Assembly: GCF_900187565.1 (NCBI RefSeq)
Contig: NZ_FYED01000004.1
Coordinates: 186,001 to 250,000 of the forward strand
DNA: 64,000 bases
Source of the DNA: Pseudomonas sp. Irchel 3A7
Lineage (GTDB): Bacteria > Pseudomonadota > Gammaproteobacteria > Pseudomonadales > Pseudomonadaceae
Direction of reading: 5' to 3'
The notes under the pieces are model-generated. The model had not been told where the DNA came from, did not search any database, and saw only the letters and a list, made by a program, of their open reading frames with translations. Below, one piece after another: positions 23,979-32,199 of this stretch. Each line of letters begins with the position of its first letter. Within the stretch, counting starts at the first letter, position 1. The translations under genes and the position numbers were made by a program.

Positions 23979-26450
23979 GTGCGCATTTTTCGCGAAACCC
24001 TGCGCGCACTGCTCAGTCACTGGCGCCAGCATCCGGTGCAGTTTTTCAGCGTGCTGACCGGGCTGTGGCTGGCCACCAGCCTGTTGACCGGCGTGCAGGC
24101 GCTGAACACTCAGGCGCGGGACAGCTATGCCCGGGCCAGTCAACTGATCGGCGGCGAACCCCAGGCCAGCCTCAGTTCCCCCACTTCCGCGACCTTCCCG
24201 CAGCAATGGTTTGTCGACTTGCGCCGTGCCGGTTGGCCGGTGTCGCCGGTATTGCAGGGGCGGTTGACGCTCAAGGGCCATGAGGATCAGCGTCTGCAAC
24301 TGATGGGCATCGAACCGGTGTCGCTGCCGGCGGGTGGCGTCGTGGCCGGGCAGGCGTTGACCATCGAGCAGGTCGTCGAGTTTTTCACGCCACCCGGCAG
24401 CACCTGGATTTCGCCGCAGACCCTTCAAGCGTTGGGGCTGAAGGAGGGCGATCGTCCTTTGGCGGTGAATGGTCAGGCGTTGCCGCCGTTGCACATTCAG
24501 GCAGACATGGCGCCGGGGGTGTTGTTGGTGGACATCGGTTTTGCCCAGCGGGTGCTGGGCTTGCCGGATCAGTTGTCGCGCCTGCTGTTGCCCAAGGATT
24601 TCAGCGCGACCCTGCCCGATTCGTTCAAGGGCCAACTGCAATTCAAGAGCAGTGGTGAAGAAAACAATCTGGTGCGCCTGACCGAAAGCTTTCATCTGAA
24701 CCTGGATGCCTTGGGGTTTCTGTCCTTCGTGGTCGGCCTGTTCATTGTGCATGCCGCCATCGGGCTGGCACTGGAACAGCGTCGCGGTTTGCTGCGAACA
24801 TTGCGCGCCTGTGGCGTCAGTGCGCGGATGTTGATCGCCAGCCTGGCGGTTGAACTGGGTGTGCTGGCCTTGCTCGGGGGCATGGCCGGTGTGGTCAGTG
24901 GTTACCTGCTGGCCGGCATGCTGCTGCCCGATGTCGCCGCCAGCCTGCGCGGCTTGTATGGCGCCGAAGTGGCGGGGCGCTTGAGCCTGAGCCCGTGGTG
25001 GTGGTTCAGCGGCATCGGCCTGAGCCTGCTCGGCGCGTTGCTCGCCGGCGCCAACAGTCTATGGCGGGCAGCGCGTTTGCCGCTGCTGGCCCTGGCCGAT
25101 CCGCAGGCCTGGCATCAGGCCCACGCGCGCTGGTTGCGCCGTCAGGGCTGGGTGGCGGCGCTGACCTTGGCGATCGCCTTGCTGGCGTTGCTGTGCGGTG
25201 ACAGCCTGGCCAGCGGCTTCGTGCTGTTGGCCGCGCTGTTGCTGGGCGCCGCACTGGCATTACCGGTGGTGCTCAATGCCGTACTCAACGGGCTGATCGG
25301 TCGCAGTCGGTCCGTGCTCGGTCAGTGGTTCGTCGCCGATTGCCGCCAGCAACTGCCGGCCTTGAGCCTGGCGCTGATGGCGCTGCTGTTGGCACTGGCG
25401 GCCAACATCGGTGCCGGCAGCATGACCGGCGGTTTCCGCCAGACCTTCAGCAATTGGCTCGAACAACGGCTGACCGCCGAGCTGTACCTCAATCCGCAAA
25501 ATCCGGCCCAGGCACTGGAGCTGCACACCTGGCTCAAACAGCAGCCGCCACTCACGGCGGTGTTGCCCAACTGGCAGGTGTCGATCCAGCTGCAAGGTTG
25601 GCCCACGGATATTTTTGGCGTCATCGATCACCCGACCTATCGCCAGCACTGGCCGTTGCTCGAAGCCTTGGGCGACTCACCCTGGGAGCGCCTGGCCACG
25701 GACGATGCAATGATGCTCAGCGAACAACTGGCCCGGCGTTTGAACGTGCGGCTGGGGGATCACCTGACGATTGCCACGCCCAATGGCCCCTGGTCGCCAC
25801 GCATCGTCGGGATCTATGCCGACTATGGCAACCCGAAGGGTCATGTGCTGGTCAACGTCAATCACTTGCTGCGCGGCTGGCCGCAACTGACGCCCAATCG
25901 CTTCAACCTGCGCATCGAGCCGGCGTCGATTCCGGCGTTCGTGAAGGCTTTGCAAGATCGCTTCGCTCTGGAGGACAGCCGCATTGTCGATCAGGCCCGG
26001 CTCAAGGGCTGGTCGACACAGGTGTTCGAACGCACCTTTGCCGCCACCGCCGCCCTCAACAGCCTGACCCTCTGCGTGGCCGGCGTGGCGCTGTTCATCA
26101 GTCTGCTGACCCAAAGCCAGAGCCGCCTCGGGCAACTGGCGCCGTTGTGGGCGCTGGGCGTGACGCGTCGGCAACTGATGTTGCTCAACCTCGGCCAGAC
26201 CTGGTTGCTGGCGGTGTTGACGCTGGTGCTGGCGTTGCCGCTGGGCATCGCGTTGGCCTGGTGCCTGGACACGGTGATCAATGTCCAGGCCTTCGGCTGG
26301 CGTTTGCCGTTGCGGGTATTCCCGCTGCAATTGCTGCAATTGATGGGGCTGGCGCTGCTGGCGACCTTGCTGGCTTCGGCGTGGCCGTTGTACTCCTTGT
26401 ATCGCACCCGGCCGGCGGACCTGCTGAGGACGTTTGCCCATGAGGATTAA
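23979..26450 (+). CDS. FtsX/MacB-type ABC permease (AttFG-like)
   Basis: The GTG at 23979 (VRIFRETLRALLSHWRQHPVQFF) is preferred; the ATG at 23946 would overlap the ATPase by 32 bases. The 823-residue protein has one helix, a periplasmic domain of about 200 residues, three helices (about 240-400), further helices, a second periplasmic domain (about 495-690) and three C-terminal helices. This is the duplicated FtsX layout seen when two permease units are fused. Its stop overlaps the lipoprotein start by 11 bases. Substrate unknown. Confidence 0.85.
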   Translation: MRIFRETLRALLSHWRQHPVQFFSVLTGLWLATSLLTGVQALNTQARDSYARASQLIGGEPQASLSSPTSATFPQQWFVDLRRAGWPVSPVLQGRLTLKGHEDQRLQLMGIEPVSLPAGGVVAGQALTIEQVVEFFTPPGSTWISPQTLQALGLKEGDRPLAVNGQALPPLHIQADMAPGVLLVDIGFAQRVLGLPDQLSRLLLPKDFSATLPDSFKGQLQFKSSGEENNLVRLTESFHLNLDALGFLSFVVGLFIVHAAIGLALEQRRGLLRTLRACGVSARMLIASLAVELGVLALLGGMAGVVSGYLLAGMLLPDVAASLRGLYGAEVAGRLSLSPWWWFSGIGLSLLGALLAGANSLWRAARLPLLALADPQAWHQAHARWLRRQGWVAALTLAIALLALLCGDSLASGFVLLAALLLGAALALPVVLNAVLNGLIGRSRSVLGQWFVADCRQQLPALSLALMALLLALAANIGAGSMTGGFRQTFSNWLEQRLTAELYLNPQNPAQALELHTWLKQQPPLTAVLPNWQVSIQLQGWPTDIFGVIDHPTYRQHWPLLEALGDSPWERLATDDAMMLSEQLARRLNVRLGDHLTIATPNGPWSPRIVGIYADYGNPKGHVLVNVNHLLRGWPQLTPNRFNLRIEPASIPAFVKALQDRFALEDSRIVDQARLKGWSTQVFERTFAATAALNSLTLCVAGVALFISLLTQSQSRLGQLAPLWALGVTRRQLMLLNLGQTWLLAVLTLVLALPLGIALAWCLDTVINVQAFGWRLPLRVFPLQLLQLMGLALLATLLASAWPLYSLYRTRPADLLRTFAHED

Positions 26451-27510
26451 TTCGTTCATGTTGGTGGCGCTGCTATTGGCGGGCTGCGATCACCCGGCGC
26501 CGGCGGAAAAAGGCTTTGCGGGGATGGGCAATCAAGCGGCGGCGTTTACGCCGGTCGTGCCCGGTCGAGTGTTCAGCTTCCCGGCGGATCACGGTCCCCA
26601 CGATGGATTTCGCATCGAATGGTGGTACGTCACCGCCAACCTGAAGGACGGGCAGGGTAACGAGTTCGGTGCGCAATGGACGCTGTTTCGCAGCGCCTTG
26701 AAAGCCACACCCGAAGTGGCAGGCTGGGAAAACCAGACGATCTGGCTCGGTCATGCGGCCGTGACCTCGGCGACGGTGCATCATGCTGCCGAACGCTATG
26801 CCCGCGGCGGCGTCGGCCTGGCCGGTGTCAGCCTGGCGCCGTTCAATGCGTGGATCGACGATTGGCGTTTCAACAGCCAATCGAGCGATGGCGACCCGCT
26901 GGCCGACCTGCAACTGAGTGCCCGCGACAAGGCTTTCAGCTATCAACTGCGGCTGACATCGAGCCGGCCGCTGGTGTTGCAAGGGGACAAAGGCTTCAGC
27001 CAGAAATCCGAAGAGGGCCAGGCGTCGTATTACTACAGCCAGCCGTTTTTCCAGGCCAGCGGCACGCTGCAGATCGACGGCAAGACGTTTCAGGTCAACG
27101 GTCCCGCCTGGCTTGACCGCGAATGGAGCAGTCAGCCTTTGACCGCCAACCAGACCGGTTGGGACTGGCTTTCCCTGCATCTGGACAGTGGCGAACAGGT
27201 GATGCTCTATCGCATGCGGCAAAAGGACGGTGAACCTTACCTCACCGGCACGTGGATCGATGCCCAAGGCCAGACGCAGTTGTTGCACGGCCCCGACATT
27301 CGGCTCATCCCTCAAGACACCGCCCGCGTGGCCGGGCGCCCGATGCCTGTACGCTGGTCGATCCAGATTCCCGACAAACACCTGGACATCGTCATCAGCG
27401 CCCTCAACCCCAACGCCTGGATGGACCTGCGCATTCCCTACTGGGAAGGCCCTGTGCGCTTGAGCGGCAGCCATGGCGGGCAGGGGTATCTGGAAATGAC
27501 CGGTTATTGA
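26440..27510 (+). CDS. CrtC/AttH-like lipoprotein
   Basis: The start at 26440 has GAGGA at proper spacing; an upstream in-frame ATG does not. MRINSFMLVALLLAGC gives a lipobox with Cys16, so the protein is probably lipid-anchored. The rest of its 356 residues is a two-part lipocalin-like fold: FRIEWWYVTANLKDGQGNEFG, GPAWLDREWSSQPL, WDWLSLHLDSGEQVMLYRMR. This matches AttH and hydroxyneurosporene synthase-family proteins. Family members outside carotenoid pathways have no firm function. The operon link to a MacB-like transporter suggests handling of a hydrophobic molecule in the periplasm. Confidence 0.85.
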   Translation: MRINSFMLVALLLAGCDHPAPAEKGFAGMGNQAAAFTPVVPGRVFSFPADHGPHDGFRIEWWYVTANLKDGQGNEFGAQWTLFRSALKATPEVAGWENQTIWLGHAAVTSATVHHAAERYARGGVGLAGVSLAPFNAWIDDWRFNSQSSDGDPLADLQLSARDKAFSYQLRLTSSRPLVLQGDKGFSQKSEEGQASYYYSQPFFQASGTLQIDGKTFQVNGPAWLDREWSSQPLTANQTGWDWLSLHLDSGEQVMLYRMRQKDGEPYLTGTWIDAQGQTQLLHGPDIRLIPQDTARVAGRPMPVRWSIQIPDKHLDIVISALNPNAWMDLRIPYWEGPVRLSGSHGGQGYLEMTGY

Positions 27511-27572
27511 GTCGGAACTCTCGCCTGCGCACCAGCCTCCTAAATCTAGAAGCCCTCTGACCGGAGCCTGCC

Positions 27573-27815
27573 ATGCGCGAAGACCTCACACCCCCCGACC
27601 TTGATGCGTGGCAGCGCCTGTTCGAAGACGAGGCCTACTGGCAACAGTCCCCCGACGCTCATTTTCAGCAGCTATTGAACCTGGCCGACGACCTGCTGGG
27701 GCAGGGCGCCATTGACCTTGAACAATGGCAGGAGCTGAGGGCGAGGGCGGAGCAATCCCACAAACGCTCGCCGGCCATCAACGTGGCCAGGGAAGTCGAC
27801 GATCCCGAAGCCTGA
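27573..27815 (+). CDS. Small hypothetical protein (80 aa)
   Basis: This acidic protein (MREDLTPPDLDAWQRLFEDE...) is preceded by ACCGGAG at good spacing. It is predicted mostly helical with aromatic residues near the N-terminus (DAWQRLF, EAYWQQ). No signal peptide, membrane segment or recognised domain. It lies 62 bp after the lipoprotein and 11 bp before the next small gene, probably co-transcribed with it. Confidence 0.6.
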   Translation: MREDLTPPDLDAWQRLFEDEAYWQQSPDAHFQQLLNLADDLLGQGAIDLEQWQELRARAEQSHKRSPAINVAREVDDPEA

Positions 27816-27826
27816 GGAACATAGCC

Positions 27827-27994
27827 ATGAAACCCACGCCAGATACGCAACACCCCGACGAACCACGGCCACCCGGAGAGGTTGAGCGTGACAATGATGC
27901 CTTGCGTTCTACTGACCCGACCCGGCGCAAGGAAAGCGGCAAGGGTACGGCCAGCGGCGAATCGACCGCACAAGAAACCGCGAAGCATTCCTGA
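27827..27994 (+). CDS. Small hydrophilic hypothetical protein (55 aa)
   Basis: An ATG at 27827 follows GAGGAA by 7 bp, overlapping the end region of the preceding 80-residue gene's transcript. The protein (MKPTPDTQHPDEPRPPGEVE...) is rich in Pro, Glu, Thr, Ser and Lys and is likely disordered. I recognise no family. The good ribosome binding site and tight spacing are the main support. Confidence 0.55.
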   Translation: MKPTPDTQHPDEPRPPGEVERDNDALRSTDPTRRKESGKGTASGESTAQETAKHS

Positions 27995-28080
27995 TCCGCG
28001 TCTATGCTCATTGGCACGCTCGGCATCGCAGCCTGCTTCGGTGCCGTTTGTCGCCATTGATCACAGGGAATGTTCTGCCT

Positions 28081-28665
28081 ATGAAACGTCATGCACTGGC
28101 CAAAGCCATCACCCTCGCCACCTTATTGTCTGCCGCCAGCCTCGGCGCCGTTGCCGCGGATATTCCGCTGTCCGCCGTCGTGGAAGCCGATAAAGTCAGC
28201 ACCAAAGTCGTCTCGGTCGATGTTGCCAACCGTCAAGTCGTCCTCGAAGGGCCGGAAGGCCGTCAGGTGCACGTGCAACTGACCGAGAAGGCGAAAAACC
28301 TCGACAACCTGAAAGTCGGCGACCAGGTCGACGTCGAGGTCACCCGCGCCGTGGCGGCTTATCTCGACACCGATGTCGACAAGGGCCTGCCAGGCACCAT
28401 TGAGCGCACCGGCGAAGTTCGTGCAGCTCCCGGCAGCGCCAACCCTGGCGGCGAAGCGTATCGCCAGGTGCAGGTGCAGCTGAAAATCACCCATATCGAT
28501 CTGAAGAAAAATCAGGTGACCCTCGAGAACCCGGCCGGGCAGAGCAAAACCCTTGATATCGAACGGCCGGAAGTTCAAGCCAAGTTGAAGGATCTGAAAG
28601 TTGGGCAAAGCGTTAACGTTGTCTACACCGACATACTGACAGTGACGAGTAAGCGCGGAAGTTGA
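28081..28665 (+). CDS. Periplasmic protein with two related beta-domain repeats
   Basis: The ATG at 28081 opens a clear signal peptide (MKRHALAKAITLATLLSAAS..., cleavage near AVAAD). The 194-residue protein has two repeats. The first reads VVSVDVANRQVVLEGPEGRQ...LDNLKVGDQVDVEVTRA; the second ITHIDLKKNQVTLENPAGQS...LKDLKVGQSVNVVYTDI. Each repeat looks like a small OB or SH3-like barrel, similar to periplasmic DUF5666-type domains. No function is assigned. A strong hairpin follows the stop by 18 bp. Confidence 0.65.
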   Translation: MKRHALAKAITLATLLSAASLGAVAADIPLSAVVEADKVSTKVVSVDVANRQVVLEGPEGRQVHVQLTEKAKNLDNLKVGDQVDVEVTRAVAAYLDTDVDKGLPGTIERTGEVRAAPGSANPGGEAYRQVQVQLKITHIDLKKNQVTLENPAGQSKTLDIERPEVQAKLKDLKVGQSVNVVYTDILTVTSKRGS

Positions 28666-28683
28666 GTGTCAGCTCTATTTTTT

Positions 28684-28719
28684 GATTATTCCTGTACAAC
28701 TTCTTGTATAGGAATAATC
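28684..28719 (+). terminator. Strong AT-rich hairpin after the 28081 gene
   Basis: gattattcctgtacaa-cttc-ttgtataggaataatc is a 16-bp stem with one mismatch and a 4-base loop. Position suits a terminator, but the following T-run is short (acttttatgg) and a longer T-run precedes the stem. It could instead be an operator or a mobile-element remnant. Confidence 0.5.
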
Positions 28720-29014
28720 ACTTTTATGGACGAACTGGTGAGTTTTAAGTATCGATCTGAATAATATTTGAATCGACATTTGATAAAATCTGTATCTGTA
28801 AATTTCATGTTTGCAGGCGCGGACATATTCATCCATATCAATTAAAATACGCGCCGTTCGCCCAGTGTCACGGCTCTTTACCAGTGCATGGATTGCCGAG
28901 GCCATTGCACTGGGCGAACACCTTCTATCCCTTAGGCTTCCTGCCGCGACGCGCAAAACACGCTATTTATTGAACTTGGTTTGGTGCAAATTCGGCGGGG
29001 TCATTCTTTAAGTT
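28720..29014. other. AT-rich gene-poor segment with a 12-bp inverted repeat
   Basis: The base composition drops clearly below the surrounding genes. A perfect inverted repeat, gttcgcccagtg at 28856-28867 and cactgggcgaac at 28908-28919, encloses 40 bases. A minus-strand frame of 93 codons (28675-28956) runs through it without a ribosome binding site or recognisable domain; I do not call it a gene. The segment sits between a plus-strand gene and the terminator of hcp. Confidence 0.45.
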
Positions 29015-29051
29015 AAAAAAAATCGACCAGCGAAACTGGTCGATTTTTTTT
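29015..29051. terminator. Bidirectional rho-independent terminator
   Basis: An A-run, ATCGACCAG, loop cgaaa, CTGGTCGAT and a T-run form a perfect stem with T-runs in both directions. It lies 15 bp beyond the hcp stop on the minus strand. Confidence 0.9.
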
Positions 29052-29065
29052 GCTTGTGAAAACAC

Positions 29066-29587
29066 TCAGTCAGTTTTCTGTTTACCCCATTCATCGGAGC
29101 CCGATGTGCCGGATATCTCGTGAGTCCAAGTGATCTTCCGGTAGGTGAAGTGCACGTCTTCCATATGTGTGAAATGCGCGTTTGCGGGGTCCTGGCAATT
29201 ATGCATGTAATCCTTGATCTGAACGATGCGCGCACCTTCCAGGGTCGTGGTGTAGTAGTGCTGATTATTACCTTCAAAGTTGCGGTACCACTTGATGACT
29301 ACAGACTTCAAAGGCTCTGCCGTACACAAGGCTTGTTGCAGCAGTGGGGAAGCCTTGTCGAACCCTTTGGTGACAATGACGGCTTTATGAGCACGCAATC
29401 CGGTAGGCATTCCGGATTGTGGGTCAAAGGGTTTGGTGACTTCATGGCTGAAGGCTTGCACCAAGACATAGTTGTTGAGCGTCTCTTCGTCGATAGCACC
29501 AGCGCCTGCGGATAATTGAGTACTCGCGTTTTCGGTGATCAGCTTTTGCACCTGACCTTCGACGGACATGTACGCGGGTAAAGCCAT
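29066..29587 (-). CDS. hcp: Type VI secretion tube protein Hcp (orphan)
   Basis: The ATG at 29587 has AAGGAG upstream and gives 173 residues, the usual Hcp length. MALPAYMSVEGQVQKLITEN, HEVTKPFDPQSGMPTGLRAH, VIVTKGFDKASPLLQQAL and the C-terminal ITWTHEISGTSGSDEW are typical Hcp blocks. Hcp hexamers stack into the T6SS inner tube and carry small effectors. No other T6SS core gene is in the window, so this is an orphan copy, as often seen in Pseudomonas. A sigma-54-like promoter lies upstream and a terminator downstream, which makes it a single-gene unit. Confidence 0.9.
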   Translation of the reverse strand: MALPAYMSVEGQVQKLITENASTQLSAGAGAIDEETLNNYVLVQAFSHEVTKPFDPQSGMPTGLRAHKAVIVTKGFDKASPLLQQALCTAEPLKSVVIKWYRNFEGNNQHYYTTTLEGARIVQIKDYMHNCQDPANAHFTHMEDVHFTYRKITWTHEISGTSGSDEWGKQKTD

Positions 29588-29912
29588 GGATGCTCTCCTT
29601 GCTAGAGTTAAGTAATCTTCCCGAAAGACGTTATCGCCCGACGGGGGACTGACGGTTAACAAGGTCCGTGCCAAGAAGCGTGAAGCCACGGAAAACGGTA
29701 GGTTGAGAGCCATCCCGGAAGGTTTTGATCCTACGCTCTCCCAAAACTGCGCAGAACATCGCGCAATTCATGGCGGCATTTTGCGCACCATTCTGAAAGG
29801 TCTTTCCGACCGAACGATCCACCTCGCCCCAGGGTCTTACACCAGGATCTACGCGTAGTCTCTTGCGCATCACGCTACAAATCCCCCCGCAATCCCGAGA
29901 TGGAGTGAAGAC
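29588..29912. promoter_or_regulatory. Divergent control region of hcp and the DJ-1-family gene
   Basis: A gap of 325 bp. It contains the sigma-54-like site for hcp (29658-29674). A minus-strand frame of 80 codons at 29631-29873 lacks a good ribosome binding site and is judged non-coding. Nothing else is recognised. Confidence 0.5.
29658..29674 (-). promoter_or_regulatory. Sigma-54-type -24/-12 promoter of hcp
   Basis: On the minus strand the site reads TTGGCACG-gacc-TTGTT. The -24 element and spacing match the consensus TGGCACG-N4-TTGCW; the -12 element has T for C. It lies about 72 bp upstream of the hcp ATG. RpoN control of hcp and T6SS genes is established in several Pseudomonas species. 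Confidence 0.5.
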
Positions 29913-30590
29913 ATGAAAATCCTGATGGTTTTAACGTCCCACGATCAATTGGGTAACACCGGCAAGAAAACCGGCTTCTGGCTGGAAGAATTCGCGGCAC
30001 CCTATTACGCCTTCAAGGATGCTGGCGCGCAGTTGACCCTGGCCTCACCCAAGGGCGGCCAGCCACCGCTGGACCCAAAAAGCGACGAGCCCGACGCGCA
30101 AACCGAAGCCACCGAGCGGTTTCGCAAGGACCCGGCCGCACAATCCGCGTTGGCCTCCACTGCCTTGCTCGGCTCGGTGAGGGCCGGTGACTACGATGCG
30201 ATCTTTTATCCCGGCGGCCATGGCCCGCTTTGGGACCTGGCCGAGGACAAGCAATCGATAGCCCTGATCGAAGCTTTCTACAACGCCGGAAAACCGGTTG
30301 CGACGGTATGCCATGCACCAGGGGTGTTGCGCCATGCCAAGGGCGCGGACGGTCAGCCATTGGTCAAGGGCAAGAAGGTGACGGGCTTCACCAACAGCGA
30401 AGAAGACGCTGTGCAACTGACGGATGTCGTGCCGTTCCTGGTGGAAGACGAACTCAAGGCCAAGGGCGGGATTTTTTCCAAGGGGCCTGACTGGGCAAGC
30501 TATGTGCTCACCGACGGCTTGTTGCTGACCGGGCAGAACCCGGCGTCGTCGCAGGCGACGGCTGAAGCGTTGTTGGCGAAACTGAAATAA
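29913..30590 (+). CDS. DJ-1/PfpI-family protein (type 1 glutamine amidotransferase fold)
   Basis: The 225-residue protein has the nucleophile elbow ATVCHAPGVL with Cys133-His134, the upstream YPGGHGPLWDL turn and an N-terminal WLEEFAAPYY holding the conserved Glu. This pattern matches the Hsp31-like/YajL branch, whose members act as chaperones, glyoxalase III-type enzymes or deglycases (the last is disputed). No signal peptide. It is probably monocistronic, followed by a REP doublet. Confidence 0.85.
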   Translation: MKILMVLTSHDQLGNTGKKTGFWLEEFAAPYYAFKDAGAQLTLASPKGGQPPLDPKSDEPDAQTEATERFRKDPAAQSALASTALLGSVRAGDYDAIFYPGGHGPLWDLAEDKQSIALIEAFYNAGKPVATVCHAPGVLRHAKGADGQPLVKGKKVTGFTNSEEDAVQLTDVVPFLVEDELKAKGGIFSKGPDWASYVLTDGLLLTGQNPASSQATAEALLAKLK

Positions 30591-30597
30591 ACAAACC

Positions 30598-30697
30598 TGC
30601 AGGAGCGAGCTCGCTCGCGAAGAACCCGAGAACGCCGCGGGGCGTCAGACTCCCCGCGTTATCGTTCACGACCATCGCGAGCGAGCTCGCTCCTACA
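30598..30697. repeat. REP doublet (REPIN-like)
   Basis: tgcaggagcgagctcgctcg ... cgagcgagctcgctcctaca around a spacer with ccgcggggcgtcagactccc, of the same subtype as 902-1001. It separates convergent genes. Confidence 0.9.
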
Positions 30698-30708
30698 GTC
30701 ATTGCGTG

Positions 30709-32088
30709 TTAGTTCGCGAACGAGGCAAAACACTGCTCGATCGAACGCCGTTGCGTCTCCGCATACAACCTCAACTCATCAATGGTCGGACGTCCCAGTG
30801 CTGCTTCGAACGCTTGCTGATTGGAATGCACGCCATAGTGGGTTTGCGCCGCGTCGCCCAGGTTTGACTGAAAAATCCCCGCCGCGCTGACCGGCAGGAA
30901 ATCCTCGTAGACCAAGGGTTCAACCCGCAGATAGCCGTCGCTGACCAGATCCTCGAGAGGCAAGGTTTTCAGTTCGGCCGCCGCCAGGCCTTTTTCCGTC
31001 ACGAAATAGCGAAAGTACGCCAGGTCCTGTTGGCGCATGCCTTCGTAGGTGTCGGGAAATTCGCTGAAGTGCTGCGTCATCAACGCGTTGTAACGGGCCG
31101 CGTTGCCTTCATTGGGGAAGTCCTTGAGTTCGTCCCGGGCAGCATTGAGCAAACGATCGTACAGCGCCCGGCCTTTGGGGGTGAGGGCGGCGCCGCGTTG
31201 TTCGATTTCGCCGAAACGGGCGCTGTGACTGCCACGTGACTCGGCTTGATCAGTGAACGCGACCGGTTCGTCCAGTGCCTTGAAACTGGTCTGGCGCAGC
31301 AGGATCGGGCATTGGCGGCGGGGCGGGCCTTCGATCACCGCCTTGGGGGTGATGCCATGTACCGGCATTTGCGCCTGGACAATGTCGATGTCCAGGGTGC
31401 GCGGGGTCAGGTGATTGATGTGCGGGCCTTTGAACGCCACCACATCGGCAATCAGCCGGTGCTGGGCGCTGAGTGTCTGGTATTGCTCGGCGGTGACGGT
31501 GGCGCTGTGGTGCCAGCGGAAGGTTTCCAGCGCCTGTTTGACGAATTCCCCGGCCTCCTGTTCGGTGAGGCCACCCTGGGTTTCGGCGCGATCGATGAGC
31601 GTCAGCGCAGCAGGGGTGAAGATCGATCGCTTGTCCAGCACCGACTGGGCGAATGCCCGTAGTTCCGGGTCTTCGATCAGTTCCAGGCGCAGCAACGAGG
31701 TGAACACGCGGAACGGGCTGACTTGCAACGAGGCTTCATGCACCGCGCGAAACGCCGTGGAATGCACCGGCACGCCGGCCGGGGTCAGGTCGTAATAACC
31801 CACCGGCTGCATGCCCATCACCGCGAACAGGCGGGCGAGGGTCGCCAGTTCAGCGGCCGTGCCGACCCGGATCGCGCCATGACGCTCCAGGTCCAGGCGC
31901 TCGATTTCGCCGGTGCTGTTCAATTGGCGGGCCACTTGCGGATCGTTGTCCAGGACATGGCGGTTGGTCTGTTCCACCAGCTCCATCAGGGCGCCGTACA
32001 GCGGCACTTCTTCGCGGTACATGTCGGACATCGCTTTGGAGAAGCGTTGGCGGATCAGGTCGGGGCTGACGAAGTTCGGGTGGTTCAT
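30709..32088 (-). CDS. hglS: 2-oxoadipate dioxygenase/decarboxylase (DUF1338, HglS-like)
   Basis: The start at 32088 (MNHPNFVSPDLIRQRF) gives 459 residues, close to the family length. With this start the residues reported for P. putida HglS fall in register: His70 and Arg74 (LERHGAIR), His226 (GPHINH) and Glu294 (RFGEIE). HglS is an Fe(II) enzyme that converts 2-oxoadipate to D-2-hydroxyglutarate in lysine breakdown. The registry is from memory of the literature and should be confirmed by alignment. It lies 111 bp downstream of an alpha/beta hydrolase gene on the same strand. Confidence 0.8.
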   Translation of the reverse strand: MNHPNFVSPDLIRQRFSKAMSDMYREEVPLYGALMELVEQTNRHVLDNDPQVARQLNSTGEIERLDLERHGAIRVGTAAELATLARLFAVMGMQPVGYYDLTPAGVPVHSTAFRAVHEASLQVSPFRVFTSLLRLELIEDPELRAFAQSVLDKRSIFTPAALTLIDRAETQGGLTEQEAGEFVKQALETFRWHHSATVTAEQYQTLSAQHRLIADVVAFKGPHINHLTPRTLDIDIVQAQMPVHGITPKAVIEGPPRRQCPILLRQTSFKALDEPVAFTDQAESRGSHSARFGEIEQRGAALTPKGRALYDRLLNAARDELKDFPNEGNAARYNALMTQHFSEFPDTYEGMRQQDLAYFRYFVTEKGLAAAELKTLPLEDLVSDGYLRVEPLVYEDFLPVSAAGIFQSNLGDAAQTHYGVHSNQQAFEAALGRPTIDELRLYAETQRRSIEQCFASFAN

Positions 32089-32199
32089 GAACAGGGTTCC
32101 TGGCGCGGTGACGTGAAGGATGGGAGAAAAGATCGCAGCCTTCAGCCACGCCGACAAACGAAGTTTCTGACGAACTTCATTCTGCAAAGGACTGCATCC

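Noticed and set aside
28675..28956. A 93-codon minus-strand frame in the low-GC segment
   Set aside because: No ribosome binding site, no recognisable domain, and a perfect inverted repeat runs through it. It could be a decayed gene but is not supported as a coding region.
29631..29873. An 80-codon minus-strand frame upstream of hcp
   Set aside because: It covers the sigma-54-like promoter of hcp and has no clear start signal.
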